Shown: positions 1 through 8,835 of the stretch, piece after piece
How positions within the stretch are numbered: the first letter of the stretch is position 1
Layout: each line of letters starts with the position of its first letter
Origin: an uncultured Pelagibacteraceae bacterium
Lineage (GTDB): Bacteria; Pseudomonadota; Alphaproteobacteria; Pelagibacterales; Pelagibacteraceae
DNA: 64,000 nt
Direction of reading: 5' to 3'
Assembly: GCA_902521675.1 (NCBI GenBank)
Contig: CABYSP010000001.1
Span: forward strand, 48,048-112,047
Translations under genes and position numbers: made by a program
Notes under the pieces: generated by a model
The model's database searches: none
What the model was told of the DNA's origin: nothing
What the model saw: the letters and a program-made list of their open reading frames with translations, nothing else

Positions 1-555
1 ATTTTTGGGGGAGGAGACTCAGCCTTAGATTGGGCTATTGAATTATCAAATGAGTCTAAAGTAAATTTAATTCATAGAAGAGATGGTTTTAGCGGAGTAG
101 AAGCAAGTGTTCAAAAAGTAAAAGAGCTTAATGAAAAAGGAAAATTAAATTTATATACAAAGTATCAAATGGACACAGTTTTAGGAGACAAAAAAATTGA
201 GTCAGTAAAAATAAAACACGATGAAGGAGAAATTCAAGAAATTAAATCTGATTACGTATTAGGTTTTTTTGGTTTAATTATGCAACTTGGTCCTATTTTA
301 GATTGGGGATTAAATATAAATAAAAAAACTGTTGAGGTTAATACAGAAAATTTTGAAACCAATGTACAAGGAATATTTGCTATAGGTGATATTTGTTCTT
401 ATCCTGGAAAATTAAAATTAATTCTTTCAGGTTTTCATGAAGGCGCGTTAGCTGCAAGAGGTTGCTTTAAATATGCAAAACCAGACGAGAAATTAAGATT
501 TGAATTCACAACAACTTCCAAAGCTGCACAAGAAAGACTTGGAATTAAAAAATGA
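1..555 (+). CDS. Ferredoxin/flavodoxin-NADP reductase, thioredoxin-reductase-like (5' truncated by window)
   Basis: Reading frame 1 is open from the first base, so only the last 184 codons are here and the start lies outside the window. The NADPH-binding motif GGGDSALDWA is at the left edge. The C-terminal FAD segment AIGDICSYPGKLKLILSGFHEGA is typical of the YumC-type ferredoxin-NADP reductases, which resemble thioredoxin reductase but lack its redox CxxC; no CxxC is seen in this part. It would pass electrons between NADPH and ferredoxin or flavodoxin in the cytoplasm. The stop overlaps the ATG of the next gene by 4 bases, so the two are probably co-transcribed. An ordinary thioredoxin reductase is less likely because of the DWA ending of the motif. 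Confidence 0.85.
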   Translation: MFGGGDSALDWAIELSNESKVNLIHRRDGFSGVEASVQKVKELNEKGKLNLYTKYQMDTVLGDKKIESVKIKHDEGEIQEIKSDYVLGFFGLIMQLGPILDWGLNINKKTVEVNTENFETNVQGIFAIGDICSYPGKLKLILSGFHEGALAARGCFKYAKPDEKLRFEFTTTSKAAQERLGIKK

Positions 556-1178
556 TAGAACTTTTTTCTGCTAATACTCCTAATGGGTGGAAAATAAGCA
601 TCATGCTTGAAGAAATTGGTTATGAGTACAAAGTTACTAAAGTTGATTTAGGTAAAGATGAACAATTCAAGCCAGAATTTATAAAGCTAAGCCCTTTTGG
701 AAAAATTCCAGTGATCATTGATCATGATAGCAGCAAGAGTATTTTCGAGTCAGGTGCTATATTAATGTACTTGGCAGATAAAAGTGGAAAATTTTATAAT
801 GAAAAAGATAGACTGATTATTAATCAATGGTTGATGGCACAAATGGGTACTGTAGGCCCTATGATTGGTCAACATCATCAGTTTCATCATTATAATCCTG
901 GTAAAAGTGAGTTTGGTGAGGAACGATATTTTAAAATTGCCAAAAGAATTTATGGAGAACTAGATGCAAGATTAAAGGAGTCTAAATTTCTTGCAGGTCC
1001 TGATTATACAATTGCAGATATTGCAACTTGGCCTTGGTTGGCGAGACACGAATGGCATGACATTGGTTTAAAAAATTATAAAAACTTATCCAGTTGGTAT
1101 ATGGAAATAGCAGGCAGAGAAGCAGTAGTTAAAGGTTATAGTTTTATGGATAAAGATGCTAAAATTCCTAAATTATAA
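552..1178 (+). CDS. Glutathione S-transferase family protein (YfcG/YghU-like)
   Basis: A 208-residue protein with an N-terminal thioredoxin-fold GST domain. NTPNGWKI sits where YfcG-type enzymes have the Thr/Asn that activates glutathione, PFGKIPVI carries the cis-Pro, and an Glu-Ser pair (IFESGAI) binds the glutathione gamma-glutamyl group. A helical C-terminal domain follows, with YTIADIATWPW as the N-capping box. Family members act as glutathione-dependent disulfide reductases or peroxidases. It overlaps the preceding reductase by 4 bases, suggesting a redox operon. The substrate is unknown. Confidence 0.88.
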   Translation: MIELFSANTPNGWKISIMLEEIGYEYKVTKVDLGKDEQFKPEFIKLSPFGKIPVIIDHDSSKSIFESGAILMYLADKSGKFYNEKDRLIINQWLMAQMGTVGPMIGQHHQFHHYNPGKSEFGEERYFKIAKRIYGELDARLKESKFLAGPDYTIADIATWPWLARHEWHDIGLKNYKNLSSWYMEIAGREAVVKGYSFMDKDAKIPKL

Positions 1179-1182
1179 AAAT

Positions 1183-1278
1183 TTATCCAAATAGTCTGTA
1201 AAGTGTGCTTAGAATTCCATAACCTGAAAATTCAATAGCTACAATCACAACAATTATTAAAATTAATTTTTTATTCAT
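1183..1278 (-). CDS. Possible 31-residue single-span membrane peptide
   Basis: A short reading frame in the otherwise empty gap between the GST gene and dksA. It begins MNKKLILIIVVIVAIEF and ends YRLFG. A basic N-terminus, about twelve hydrophobic residues and a short polar tail give the shape of a small inner-membrane peptide. There is no clear Shine-Dalgarno sequence, and length alone does not prove coding. Its location between two converging genes with no other content is the only contextual support. Confidence 0.3.
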   Translation of the reverse strand: MNKKLILIIVVIVAIEFSGYGILSTLYRLFG

Positions 1279-1393
1279 TTTAGAAATAAATATAACAACA
1301 ACACAATCCAGAAGAAAGGGTAGTAAAAATAAATATATTTCTTAGCGAAAAGAAATGATATTGAGTTTTTTTTAGACGATTTTTTTCTCACAC

Positions 1394-1909
1394 TTAATCA
1401 TCCGCATGAACTTTTTCTTCTTTTTCATGTTTTTCTTGTGCTGCAATTGTGTACTTGGCAACAGGTCTTGCCATTAACCTTTTTAATCCAATTGGTTCTG
1501 CTGTATCCAAACAATAACCATAAGTATCTTCTCTAATTCTTCTCAAAGCTTTATCAATTTCTGAAATTAATTTAATTTGTCTGTTTATTGCTTTCATTTC
1601 TACATTGCTGTCAATATAGGAGTTTGCCTGATCTACGATATCAGCAGAAATATTATTGTCATCCATACCACCATTATAAAGAGCTTCGTTATTCGCTATA
1701 ATTAATTCTTTTTTCCATTCAGTTAGTCTCATTCTGAAATATACTTTATGTTTTTCACACATATATTTTTCAGTGTCTTTTGGAACGTAAGTTTTTGAAA
1801 TTTTTACAGGACTTTTAGAAACAACCTTAGCTAAAGTTGGTTTTGGTTTATTCGCAACTTTGGTTTTTGGTTTTGATACTTTTTTCTTTGCTTTAGCAGT
1901 CTTTGGCAT
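1394..1909 (-). CDS. dksA: DksA/TraR family RNA-polymerase-binding regulator
   Basis: A 171-residue protein. The first ~45 residues are Lys/Pro/Ala-rich and probably disordered. Residues ~50-125 form the coiled-coil region that in DksA enters the RNA polymerase secondary channel, and the C-terminal globular part has YGYCLDTAEPIGLKRL and ARP. DksA with ppGpp adjusts transcription of rRNA and amino-acid genes. The C4 zinc finger of E. coli DksA is not conserved: only one of its cysteines (near residue 133) is visible. That fits the zinc-ligand-poor DksA of many alphaproteobacteria. It is transcribed divergently from the glycosyltransferase gene at 1988. Confidence 0.88.
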   Translation of the reverse strand: MPKTAKAKKKVSKPKTKVANKPKPTLAKVVSKSPVKISKTYVPKDTEKYMCEKHKVYFRMRLTEWKKELIIANNEALYNGGMDDNNISADIVDQANSYIDSNVEMKAINRQIKLISEIDKALRRIREDTYGYCLDTAEPIGLKRLMARPVAKYTIAAQEKHEKEEKVHADD

Positions 1910-1987
1910 AGCTTAACTTTAATCGCTCGCAGTATATTCAGCAAATTAAGGGTGTCAAGCAAGCTTAATTGATATAAATATTTATAA

Positions 1988-3310
1988 ATGACCATTAATA
2001 ACAAAAATATTGATAATGTTTTTTATATTTTTGTTACAGCCCATCTAATTTTTTGGACACTGATTCCATCAATTACAAATCATAATTTACCTCTGGATAC
2101 AATCGAAGCTTTAGCTTGGGGGAGTAATTTAGATTGGGGATTTAATAAACATCCTCCGATGAGTGCTTTTTTTCCTGAAGTTTTATATCAAATTTTTGGT
2201 TCTCAAGATTGGGTTTATTATTTATTAAGTCAAATTTTTATAATTATATCTTTTTATTATGTTTTTAAATTTTCAAATGAGATATTTAACAACAAGATTT
2301 TAGGTTTAATTTCTGTATTTCTAATTGAAACAATTTATTTTTATAACTTCACCACACCAGAATTTAACGTAAATGTATGTCAATTACCTTTCTGGTCTTT
2401 AACAGTTTATTATTCCTGGAAAATATATAATAGCAAAGAAATAAAGTTTTTAGATTGTTTTTTAGTAGGTCTTTTTGCAGCTTTTGGTTTTTTATCAAAA
2501 TATTTATTTATTTATCTATTAGTTTCTATTGATCTTTTATTTGTATATTTAATATTCTTCAAAAAGGAGAGAAAATTTGATTTTAAATATCTTATTACTC
2601 TTGAAGTCTTTTTAGTAGCTTTAGTCCCACATTTAATTTGGTTAAATAACAATGAATTCATTACTATTACATATGGATTAGCTAGAACCGGTCTAGAACA
2701 ATCTAGTTTTTTAGATCATTTTAAATTTCCAATAATCTTTTTGTTAAAACAAGTCGGTATTTTAATTCCTTTTTTAATATTAACATGGTCATTAGTTAAA
2801 AAAATTAAATTGAATTTAAATTTTAAAGAAAAAAAATTACTATTTTTACTAGCAATAAATATTTTGCCCATTGTTTTAATATTTTTAACATCATTAATTA
2901 CTGGATCAAAAATAAGAACTATGTGGATGACGCCTTTTTATTTGTTTTTTGGTACCTTGACTGTTTATTTGTTTCAAGCACAAATAAATATTAAGAAAGT
3001 TAAACCTTTCATGCTTGGATTTATATTCTTTTTCTTTTTATCACCAGGACTTTACGCTTATGTTTCAATTTCAAATGAAAATAAAAGAACTGATTATATG
3101 GGTAAAGAAATTGCAATAAAAACTCAATATGCTTGGGATCAACAATTTGACACAAAAATAAATGTAGTTTTGGGCGATGAATGGACTGCTGGAAATCTTT
3201 CATATCATCTAAAATCAAGACCAGTTTGGGAGGGTTTTGTTGAGAGAGAAAAGCTTGATCAATTGAAAGATTATATGTGTCTTGATAGTGTTTGTGTGGG
3301 TTCAAGATAG
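1988..3310 (+). CDS. GT39/ArnT-like membrane glycosyltransferase
   Basis: A 440-residue protein with about ten hydrophobic spans. Near residue 37 it has DTIEALAWGSNLDWGFNKHPP, the first periplasmic loop motif of PMT/ArnT-like transferases, which includes an acidic residue and the HPP turn. Such enzymes move a sugar from a polyprenyl-phosphate donor to a lipid, glycan or protein on the periplasmic face. The C-terminal soluble domain is short. The stop abuts the ATG of the GT2 gene with no gap. That gene could make the polyprenyl-phosphate sugar this enzyme uses (inference). The acceptor is unknown. Confidence 0.75.
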   Translation: MTINNKNIDNVFYIFVTAHLIFWTLIPSITNHNLPLDTIEALAWGSNLDWGFNKHPPMSAFFPEVLYQIFGSQDWVYYLLSQIFIIISFYYVFKFSNEIFNNKILGLISVFLIETIYFYNFTTPEFNVNVCQLPFWSLTVYYSWKIYNSKEIKFLDCFLVGLFAAFGFLSKYLFIYLLVSIDLLFVYLIFFKKERKFDFKYLITLEVFLVALVPHLIWLNNNEFITITYGLARTGLEQSSFLDHFKFPIIFLLKQVGILIPFLILTWSLVKKIKLNLNFKEKKLLFLLAINILPIVLIFLTSLITGSKIRTMWMTPFYLFFGTLTVYLFQAQINIKKVKPFMLGFIFFFFLSPGLYAYVSISNENKRTDYMGKEIAIKTQYAWDQQFDTKINVVLGDEWTAGNLSYHLKSRPVWEGFVEREKLDQLKDYMCLDSVCVGSR

Positions 3311-4180
3311 ATGAAATACGTAATTTTAATTCCAATTTATAATGACAGAGAATCCCTAAAGTCACTGGTAGAAAATATTAATTCTGAAATAAAAGATTTA
3401 AATCATGAGATATCTTTAGTAATTATAAATGATGCATCATCCCAACAGATAATTGATACTTATGCAAATATAGAAAGCATTAGCTCTTTTGAAATAATAA
3501 ATATGAAAGAAAATAGAGGTCATGCAAGATGCATTGCCTCTGGCTTAAAATATATCTTTGAAAAAAAAGATTTTGATTTTGTAATTCCAATGGATGGTGA
3601 CGGTGAAGATAGACCTGAAGAAATTAAAAATTTCATTCAACTTTCAGAGCAATCAGGTGAAAAGTCAATTACTGGTGAAAGAGTAAAGAGATCTGAGGGT
3701 TTATTTTTTCAAGTATGTTATCAATTTCACAAATTCTTAACTTTAGCATTTACGGGACAATCAATTAAATTTGGCAACTTTACTTGTTTATCAAAATCAA
3801 CTGTAAAAAAAATGTTGGAAGAAAAGGCTACCTGGAATAGTTTTTCTGGATCATTAAAAAAAGTTGAAAAGGATTTAATCAGCACACCTTCTATTAGAGG
3901 TAAAAGATATTTCGGTCCATCTCAAATGAGTTTTTTTAACTTATTAAAACATTCACTTTCAATTATAAGTGTTTTTAGAAAAACAGTTTTAATTAGATCA
4001 GCTTTATTTATTATTTTTTATATATTACTGATCAAAAGCTATGCTTCAGTAATTACTTCACTACCATTAGTATTGTTACTAATAATGATTTATTCAATTT
4101 CTAGCTTAGCTTTAAGAGAAAATATTGAAGAATTTAATAATTCCTTAACAAATATTCACGATATTGATAAAATAAAATGA
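3311..4180 (+). CDS. Family 2 glycosyltransferase (polyprenyl-phosphate sugar synthase-like)
   Basis: A 289-residue GT-A protein. It begins with the strand YVILIPIYNDRESLKSLVE, has the acceptor-side motif MKENRGHARCIASGLKY near residue 70, and the metal/nucleotide motif MDGDGEDRPEEI near residue 95. Two hydrophobic segments at ~225-262 anchor the C-terminus. This layout resembles dolichyl/undecaprenyl-phosphate sugar synthases. It directly follows the GT39-like gene, which would need such a lipid-linked sugar. The sugar cannot be predicted. Confidence 0.82.
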   Translation: MKYVILIPIYNDRESLKSLVENINSEIKDLNHEISLVIINDASSQQIIDTYANIESISSFEIINMKENRGHARCIASGLKYIFEKKDFDFVIPMDGDGEDRPEEIKNFIQLSEQSGEKSITGERVKRSEGLFFQVCYQFHKFLTLAFTGQSIKFGNFTCLSKSTVKKMLEEKATWNSFSGSLKKVEKDLISTPSIRGKRYFGPSQMSFFNLLKHSLSIISVFRKTVLIRSALFIIFYILLIKSYASVITSLPLVLLLIMIYSISSLALRENIEEFNNSLTNIHDIDKIK

Positions 4181-4190
4181 TTTAAGCTTT

Positions 4191-5069
4191 ATGAAAAAAA
4201 TTTTAGGTATTCTCTTTCTTAGCTTGTTGTTAGGTGGAAGTAGTTTTGCAGGTGTAGAAGAAGTCCTTAAAGAAATCAAAAAAAATAAAGATTTAGTAAT
4301 GGGCTTTAAAAATGTCAAATTTCTCGACACTTCAAGAAAGAATATTTGGGAAATTAATAATGCAGATATTCTTAAAAGTGAAAAAGAAACTAGAAAGCAT
4401 GTATTAAAAATTGTTAACAAGGCTGACAATTATCCTGTGAGACTAGGAGATCAATCATTAAGATTTGAGGTAAGACATGGTGATGGTTGGGGTTGGGATA
4501 AAGAAAATGATAGAGAAAGAGTAGAACTTAAAATTTGTTGTATAAATAAAAAAATAAATTGGACCGCATGGTCTATATATTTGCCAAAAGATTATAATGT
4601 AGTTTTTCCAATTAGAACCATGTTGGGTCAATTTCATAATGATGGTGACAACCCACCAGCTTTTACTTTTGAAAATCAAGGAGTTCTTATTCCAGGAAGT
4701 TATTGGTTAGAGGTTGATAGGTATGTTGGGGGAAATAATAACAATCCCAAACTACTAATTGATCAGAAAGATATGTTGGGTAAATGGACAGATATGTTGG
4801 TAAATGCAAAGTGGACAAATAATAAAGATGGTTTTTTTAAAGTTTGGGTAAATGGTAAACTAAAAGCTCAGCACATAGGTATGACACAAGAAAAAATGGA
4901 TGATATGCTTTTTCACATAGGTATTTACAGATCTTTTCTTTCAAGAACATCTGGACCAGATCCAACTCAAATAGCTTACTATGATGAAATACGACATGCT
5001 AAGTCATGCAAAAAACTTAAACTTAAAGATTTAGGATATTCTTGTAAAGAAATTGAAAGTCAGAATTAA
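4191..5069 (+). CDS. Secreted polysaccharide-lyase-like protein (heparin-lyase-I-like fold), copy 1
   Basis: A 292-residue protein with a signal peptide (MKKILGILFLSLLLGGSSFA). The mature part resembles the polysaccharide-lyase family related to heparin lyase I, a concanavalin-like jelly roll. It has GDQSLRFEVRHGD then DRERVEL near residues 85-110, WSIYLP, the GQFHNDGD loop, and GKWTDMLV...VWVNGKL. These enzymes cleave uronate-containing glycans by beta-elimination. Catalytic residues are not certain from sequence alone. It follows the GT2 gene by 10 bases and abuts the glycosidase gene. It may trim the polymer made by the neighbouring transferases rather than scavenge (inference). Confidence 0.72.
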   Translation: MKKILGILFLSLLLGGSSFAGVEEVLKEIKKNKDLVMGFKNVKFLDTSRKNIWEINNADILKSEKETRKHVLKIVNKADNYPVRLGDQSLRFEVRHGDGWGWDKENDRERVELKICCINKKINWTAWSIYLPKDYNVVFPIRTMLGQFHNDGDNPPAFTFENQGVLIPGSYWLEVDRYVGGNNNNPKLLIDQKDMLGKWTDMLVNAKWTNNKDGFFKVWVNGKLKAQHIGMTQEKMDDMLFHIGIYRSFLSRTSGPDPTQIAYYDEIRHAKSCKKLKLKDLGYSCKEIESQN

Positions 5070-6077
5070 ATGAAAAAAATATTAATAATTTTATTTTCAC
5101 TTCTATTTTCCTCCAATTTTGCAAATTCAGATTCTAGATTTGGTGAGTTAACTGAAATGCGTGACGAAAAAATGCGAGGTAAAGATGGTCAATGGGTAAG
5201 ACCTCATCCAGGACCTTTTATTTGGAACCATATTGAAAAAGAAAAAGGAAAGTTTAGTTGGGAAGAAACAGATAAACATGTTGTTTATGCTCAAGAACAT
5301 AATCAAACAATTTTAGCTACTATCTGGCCTCATGCAAATTGGGAGCAAAAATCATGTAAAAGAAAAAAAGCAAAAAGTCCCTTTGGAAAAAAGTTTACTA
5401 AGTATTTAAGTAAACCTTGCTCAATGGATGACTATAAAACTTTCCTATTAATGTTGGTTGATCGTTATGACGGAGATGGTTCAAATGACATGCCAGGATT
5501 AACTAAACCTATAAAATATTGGGATATTATGAACGAACCAGAGTTTAAAATGTTCTTTAAAGGAAGTGAGGAAGACTTTATTGAAATATTTAATTTTTCT
5601 TCCAAAGTAATTAAAGAAAAACAACCAGATGCAGTTATTGTTATGGCTGGCGCTGCAGGGATGTTTCCAGAAAATAAAAAATATTGGAAATCCGTTTTGC
5701 CAAAAATTAGAGACCATTTTGATATTGCAAATATTCATCATATTAGTGGTCCAGATGGACAATGTGATAAAGAGCTTTGGGTAGATGAGTTTGCAGAATT
5801 ATTAAAAAGTGTAAATGTAAATAAACCAATATGGTTAACCGAAGCAATGACATGTGGTCCTCCAGTAAAAGCTTGGGTAAATGCATTTTTAAATGGAGCT
5901 GAACTAATTATTGATGTTGGTGTGAATGCTCCGGGAAAAAAAATGAGCAAAAAGGGTAGAAAAAAATTAAGTGAGTTTATCGCTGATTACGATGGTTTTA
6001 CATCAATTAAAAGTATTTCAAAAAAAAAGGTAGAGTTTTCTTATAGCGATGGAACTAAAAAAATTTTAGAATTTTAG
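5070..6077 (+). CDS. Secreted TIM-barrel glycosidase-like protein (clan GH-A type)
   Basis: A 335-residue protein with a short signal peptide (cleavage probably after FANS near residue 20). A (beta/alpha)8 barrel is suggested by a region with PFIWNHIEKEKGKFSWEETD early, YWDIMNEPEF near residue 152 carrying the usual Asn-Glu acid/base pair, and PIWLTEAMT near residue 255 carrying the likely nucleophile Glu. This is the clan GH-A pattern seen in GH5, GH10 and GH39; the exact family cannot be fixed by eye. It starts immediately after the stop of lyase copy 1 and is followed without gap by copy 2, forming one export operon. Confidence 0.7.
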   Translation: MKKILIILFSLLFSSNFANSDSRFGELTEMRDEKMRGKDGQWVRPHPGPFIWNHIEKEKGKFSWEETDKHVVYAQEHNQTILATIWPHANWEQKSCKRKKAKSPFGKKFTKYLSKPCSMDDYKTFLLMLVDRYDGDGSNDMPGLTKPIKYWDIMNEPEFKMFFKGSEEDFIEIFNFSSKVIKEKQPDAVIVMAGAAGMFPENKKYWKSVLPKIRDHFDIANIHHISGPDGQCDKELWVDEFAELLKSVNVNKPIWLTEAMTCGPPVKAWVNAFLNGAELIIDVGVNAPGKKMSKKGRKKLSEFIADYDGFTSIKSISKKKVEFSYSDGTKKILEF

Positions 6078-7100
6078 ATGAAAAATAAAATTATGAAAAA
6101 AATTTTCTTAATATTATTAATATTTTTATTAGTTCCTTCAATTTCGTATGCAAATAAATGGCATATAAAAATGAAAAAGCAAGAGAAGAAAGATTTTGCT
6201 CATTATGTACTTAAAGCACAGTCAGATAATAAGATGGTATTTAACCTTAGAAATATCAAAAATTCAAACATCTATAAATTTTTTGATAAGTTTGAGGATC
6301 GTATGGGGGTTACTGAAAAAGGAGTTGAGTTTAATTTAAAATATTCTTTTGAAGGTCATAAACAAGATTGGTCTAGGTGGGGAAAACCTGGCCATGCACA
6401 AAGATTCCAGATAATGGAACCTTATAAGGAAACTACCAAAAAAAATAAAACAAAATGGTACAGGGTAGGTTATTTTTTCCCTGCAGACGTAAAGATTGAA
6501 AAGCATACAATATCTTTATTTGATTTTAAAAAATTATATGGCAAAGGTGAAAAAACTCACGATGCAGCACTCAATATAATTAATAATAGATTTAATTGGG
6601 TATTTAATTCACCAAATTACACCTCACATAAAAATGAGACAGGAGAGGAATATTTATACTTCGATACTTATTTTGTTAATCTTGATGATTATTTTTCACC
6701 ATTAAAAGGTAAATGGGTAAATGTTTTAGTAAACGCAAAGTGGGCAGAAGATGGATTTTTACATTTGTGGATAGATGGAAAACTCAGATCAAGCTATTAT
6801 GGTGATACTTTGGGTGGTGCTTCAAGTGTTAGATTTAAATTTGGACCTTATAGACACCATATGAATCAAGCAACTGATGCCGGTGTTGAAATACCTGATG
6901 TAAAAATTAAATATTCTAATGTTGGTAAAGCCGATAATTGTGACGATTTATGGAGTGGCTGTTCAGAAATTGTAAGTCAATTAAATGGAGAAACCCAGCT
7001 TAATGGAGTAAGGATGATTGCATTTTGTAAAACAGCTCCTCAATCAGATGGATCATCTTGTAAGAATTTGGGTTATCCTAACAACCCTAAGCCTTTTTAA
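6078..7100 (+). CDS. Secreted polysaccharide-lyase-like protein, copy 2
   Basis: A 340-residue exported protein with a lipophilic signal segment ending SISYA. Two in-frame starts exist (6078 and 6093); the first abuts the previous stop, and the second gives the more usual MKKIF signal start. The core shares the family signature GKWVNVLVNAKW...LWIDGKLR (about residues 212-238) with the genes at 4191 and 12270, but its RERVEL segment is not obvious. That makes it a divergent member. The C-terminus has four cysteines that may form disulfides. It converges on the small minus-strand gene with 1 base between. Confidence 0.65.
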   Translation: MKNKIMKKIFLILLIFLLVPSISYANKWHIKMKKQEKKDFAHYVLKAQSDNKMVFNLRNIKNSNIYKFFDKFEDRMGVTEKGVEFNLKYSFEGHKQDWSRWGKPGHAQRFQIMEPYKETTKKNKTKWYRVGYFFPADVKIEKHTISLFDFKKLYGKGEKTHDAALNIINNRFNWVFNSPNYTSHKNETGEEYLYFDTYFVNLDDYFSPLKGKWVNVLVNAKWAEDGFLHLWIDGKLRSSYYGDTLGGASSVRFKFGPYRHHMNQATDAGVEIPDVKIKYSNVGKADNCDDLWSGCSEIVSQLNGETQLNGVRMIAFCKTAPQSDGSSCKNLGYPNNPKPF

Positions 7101-7101
7101 T

Positions 7102-7323
7102 TTAGCAACAGCTACAGCTTTTCTTGCTAGCTTTTGGTTGATCGTCAGCTTTTGCAGCTTCTAATTCTTTTTGTTCGTCTTCAATAGCTTTTTGTTGCTT
7201 TGAAATTTTATCCTCAAAGTATTCATAAAGAGATGCAAAACCTAATTTAGAGGCTCTTTTTTCCTCATAATTCCTTCGTCCTTTAAGGTTTTCAATTATT
7301 TTTACTATTTCTTGATTTTGCAT
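7102..7323 (-). CDS. Small protein with cysteine-rich tail, divergent from the urease operon
   Basis: A 73-residue hypothetical. It has an acidic, Gln/Glu-rich helical middle (likely coiled coil, about residues 35-60) and ends in KKSCSCC. Three cysteines in the last four residues suggest metal binding or redox cycling. Its start faces ureD across an 86-base gap, so the two may share a control region. I do not recognise the family. A role in nickel handling for urease is a guess based only on location and the tail. Confidence 0.65.
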   Translation of the reverse strand: MQNQEIVKIIENLKGRRNYEEKRASKLGFASLYEYFEDKISKQQKAIEDEQKELEAAKADDQPKASKKSCSCC

Positions 7324-7409
7324 GTTTCTTTTTTATTAAAAAAAGCAAATAATTCAAGCTCTAAAAATTGGCAAACAGTAAATAGGTTTTTTTGTGCTAG
7401 GATAATGTC

Positions 7410-8219
7410 ATGAATATAAGTCAAAAAAAACTGGAAAAATCTAGGGGTAGATTAGAAATAAAAATAAAAAATCAAAATTTACAAAAACTTTATCAACAAG
7501 GATCTTCAAAAGCTTTGATGCCAGATTTTCATGAAAATTTAAAACAATTGATGCTTATCAATACCGCTGGTGGAATTACTTCCGGGGATGAATACGACTA
7601 CAAATTTGAAATCGATAGTTCGAAACTTTGTATTTCAACTCAGGCGGCAGAAAAAATTTATAGTGGTTTTGGTAATCCAGCTAATTTAGAAATTAACTTA
7701 AATTTATTAAACAATTCTAGTCTGTTTTGGTTACCTAAAGAATTAATTTTATTTAATAATTGTAATTTAAAAAGAAAAATTAATTTTAATTTATCAAAAG
7801 ACTCAAATTTACTTCTTTGTGAAAATATTATTTTTGGACGAACCTCTATGAAGGAGGAGTTTGAAAAGGGATATTTTTCAGATTTTTGGAATATTAATAT
7901 TGATAAAAAGTTAATTCATACAGAAGCTATAAATACAGGTTTATTTGAGAAAAAATATTTGAATAGTTTTTCGACATTAAATAAAAATTCTGCAGTTGCG
8001 ACAATTATTATTGTAGGAAATAAGTTTTTGAATAATGTTAATAATCTATCTGAAAATTTAATAAACAATGAAAATACAACTTCAAATTATTCTAATTGGG
8101 ATAATAAATTGATCGTAAGACTTTTATCTAAAGATAGTTATAATCTTAAATTTGCAATTGATAAAATTTTGTCTTATTTTTTTGAAGGTTCAAAGATACC
8201 AAAAGTATGGAATATATAA
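7410..8219 (+). CDS. ureD: Urease accessory protein UreD
   Basis: A 269-residue protein with the UreD features GSSKALMPDF, LINTAGGITSGD (near residue 50) and STQAAEKIY. UreD is the scaffold that docks UreF and UreG on apo-urease so nickel can be delivered. AGGA at 7399-7402 lies 7 bases before the ATG and is a reasonable ribosome site. It is first in ureDABCEFG; the ureA ATG follows its stop directly. It is rather short for the family, as expected in a compact genome. Confidence 0.93.
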   Translation: MNISQKKLEKSRGRLEIKIKNQNLQKLYQQGSSKALMPDFHENLKQLMLINTAGGITSGDEYDYKFEIDSSKLCISTQAAEKIYSGFGNPANLEINLNLLNNSSLFWLPKELILFNNCNLKRKINFNLSKDSNLLLCENIIFGRTSMKEEFEKGYFSDFWNINIDKKLIHTEAINTGLFEKKYLNSFSTLNKNSAVATIIIVGNKFLNNVNNLSENLINNENTTSNYSNWDNKLIVRLLSKDSYNLKFAIDKILSYFFEGSKIPKVWNI

Positions 8220-8522
8220 ATGAAACTTACTCCTAGAGAAAAAGATAAACTTTTAATTAGTCTTGCAGCAATTGTTGCTAAAAATAGATTGTCGAAGGGT
8301 ATAAAATTAAATTATCCAGAAGCTATAGCTTTAATAACAGATTTTGTAGTAGAGGGAGCTAGAGAAGGAAAAAGTGTTGCAGAACTAATGGAGGCAGGAG
8401 CTCATGTAATTAAAAAAAAAGATTGTATGGACGGCATTCCAGATATGGTGAAGGAAGTTCAAGTAGAAGCTACTTTTCCTGATGGAACTAAATTAGTAAC
8501 AGTGCACAAACCAATTAGATGA
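8220..8522 (+). CDS. ureA: Urease subunit gamma
   Basis: A 100-residue protein, the normal length for bacterial UreA. It carries [36 protein letters not shown] and the C-terminal [18 protein letters not shown]. With UreB and UreC it forms the cytoplasmic (alpha-beta-gamma)3 urease that hydrolyses urea to ammonia and carbamate. It abuts ureD and is 7 bases before ureB. Confidence 0.97.
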   Translation: MKLTPREKDKLLISLAAIVAKNRLSKGIKLNYPEAIALITDFVVEGAREGKSVAELMEAGAHVIKKKDCMDGIPDMVKEVQVEATFPDGTKLVTVHKPIR

Positions 8523-8529
8523 TAATATT

Positions 8530-8835
8530 ATGAAGCCAGGTGAGGTAATTACAAAAAACGAGGAAATAGACTTAAATAAAGACTCCAAAGTTACTAGTAT
8601 AAAAATTTCTAATTCTGGAGATAGACCTGTGCAAGTTGGAAGTCATTATCATTTTTTTGAAACTAACGAGCATTTAGTGTTTGATCGAAAATTAGCATAT
8701 GGAAAAAGATTAAATATCCCCTCAGGAACTGCTGTCAGATTTGAACCAGGTCAATCTAAAGATGTTGAGCTAATAGAAATAAATGGATTAAAAAAAATAT
8801 ATGGTTTCAATAAGAAAGTTATGGGTGATTTATAA
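8530..8835 (+). CDS. ureB: Urease subunit beta
   Basis: A 101-residue protein of standard UreB size. It begins MKPGEVI and has the core segment [19 protein letters not shown] near residue 30 plus [24 protein letters not shown]. It is the structural beta subunit of urease. Its TAA overlaps the ureC ATG by one base (TAATG), indicating translational coupling. Confidence 0.97.
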   Translation: MKPGEVITKNEEIDLNKDSKVTSIKISNSGDRPVQVGSHYHFFETNEHLVFDRKLAYGKRLNIPSGTAVRFEPGQSKDVELIEINGLKKIYGFNKKVMGDL

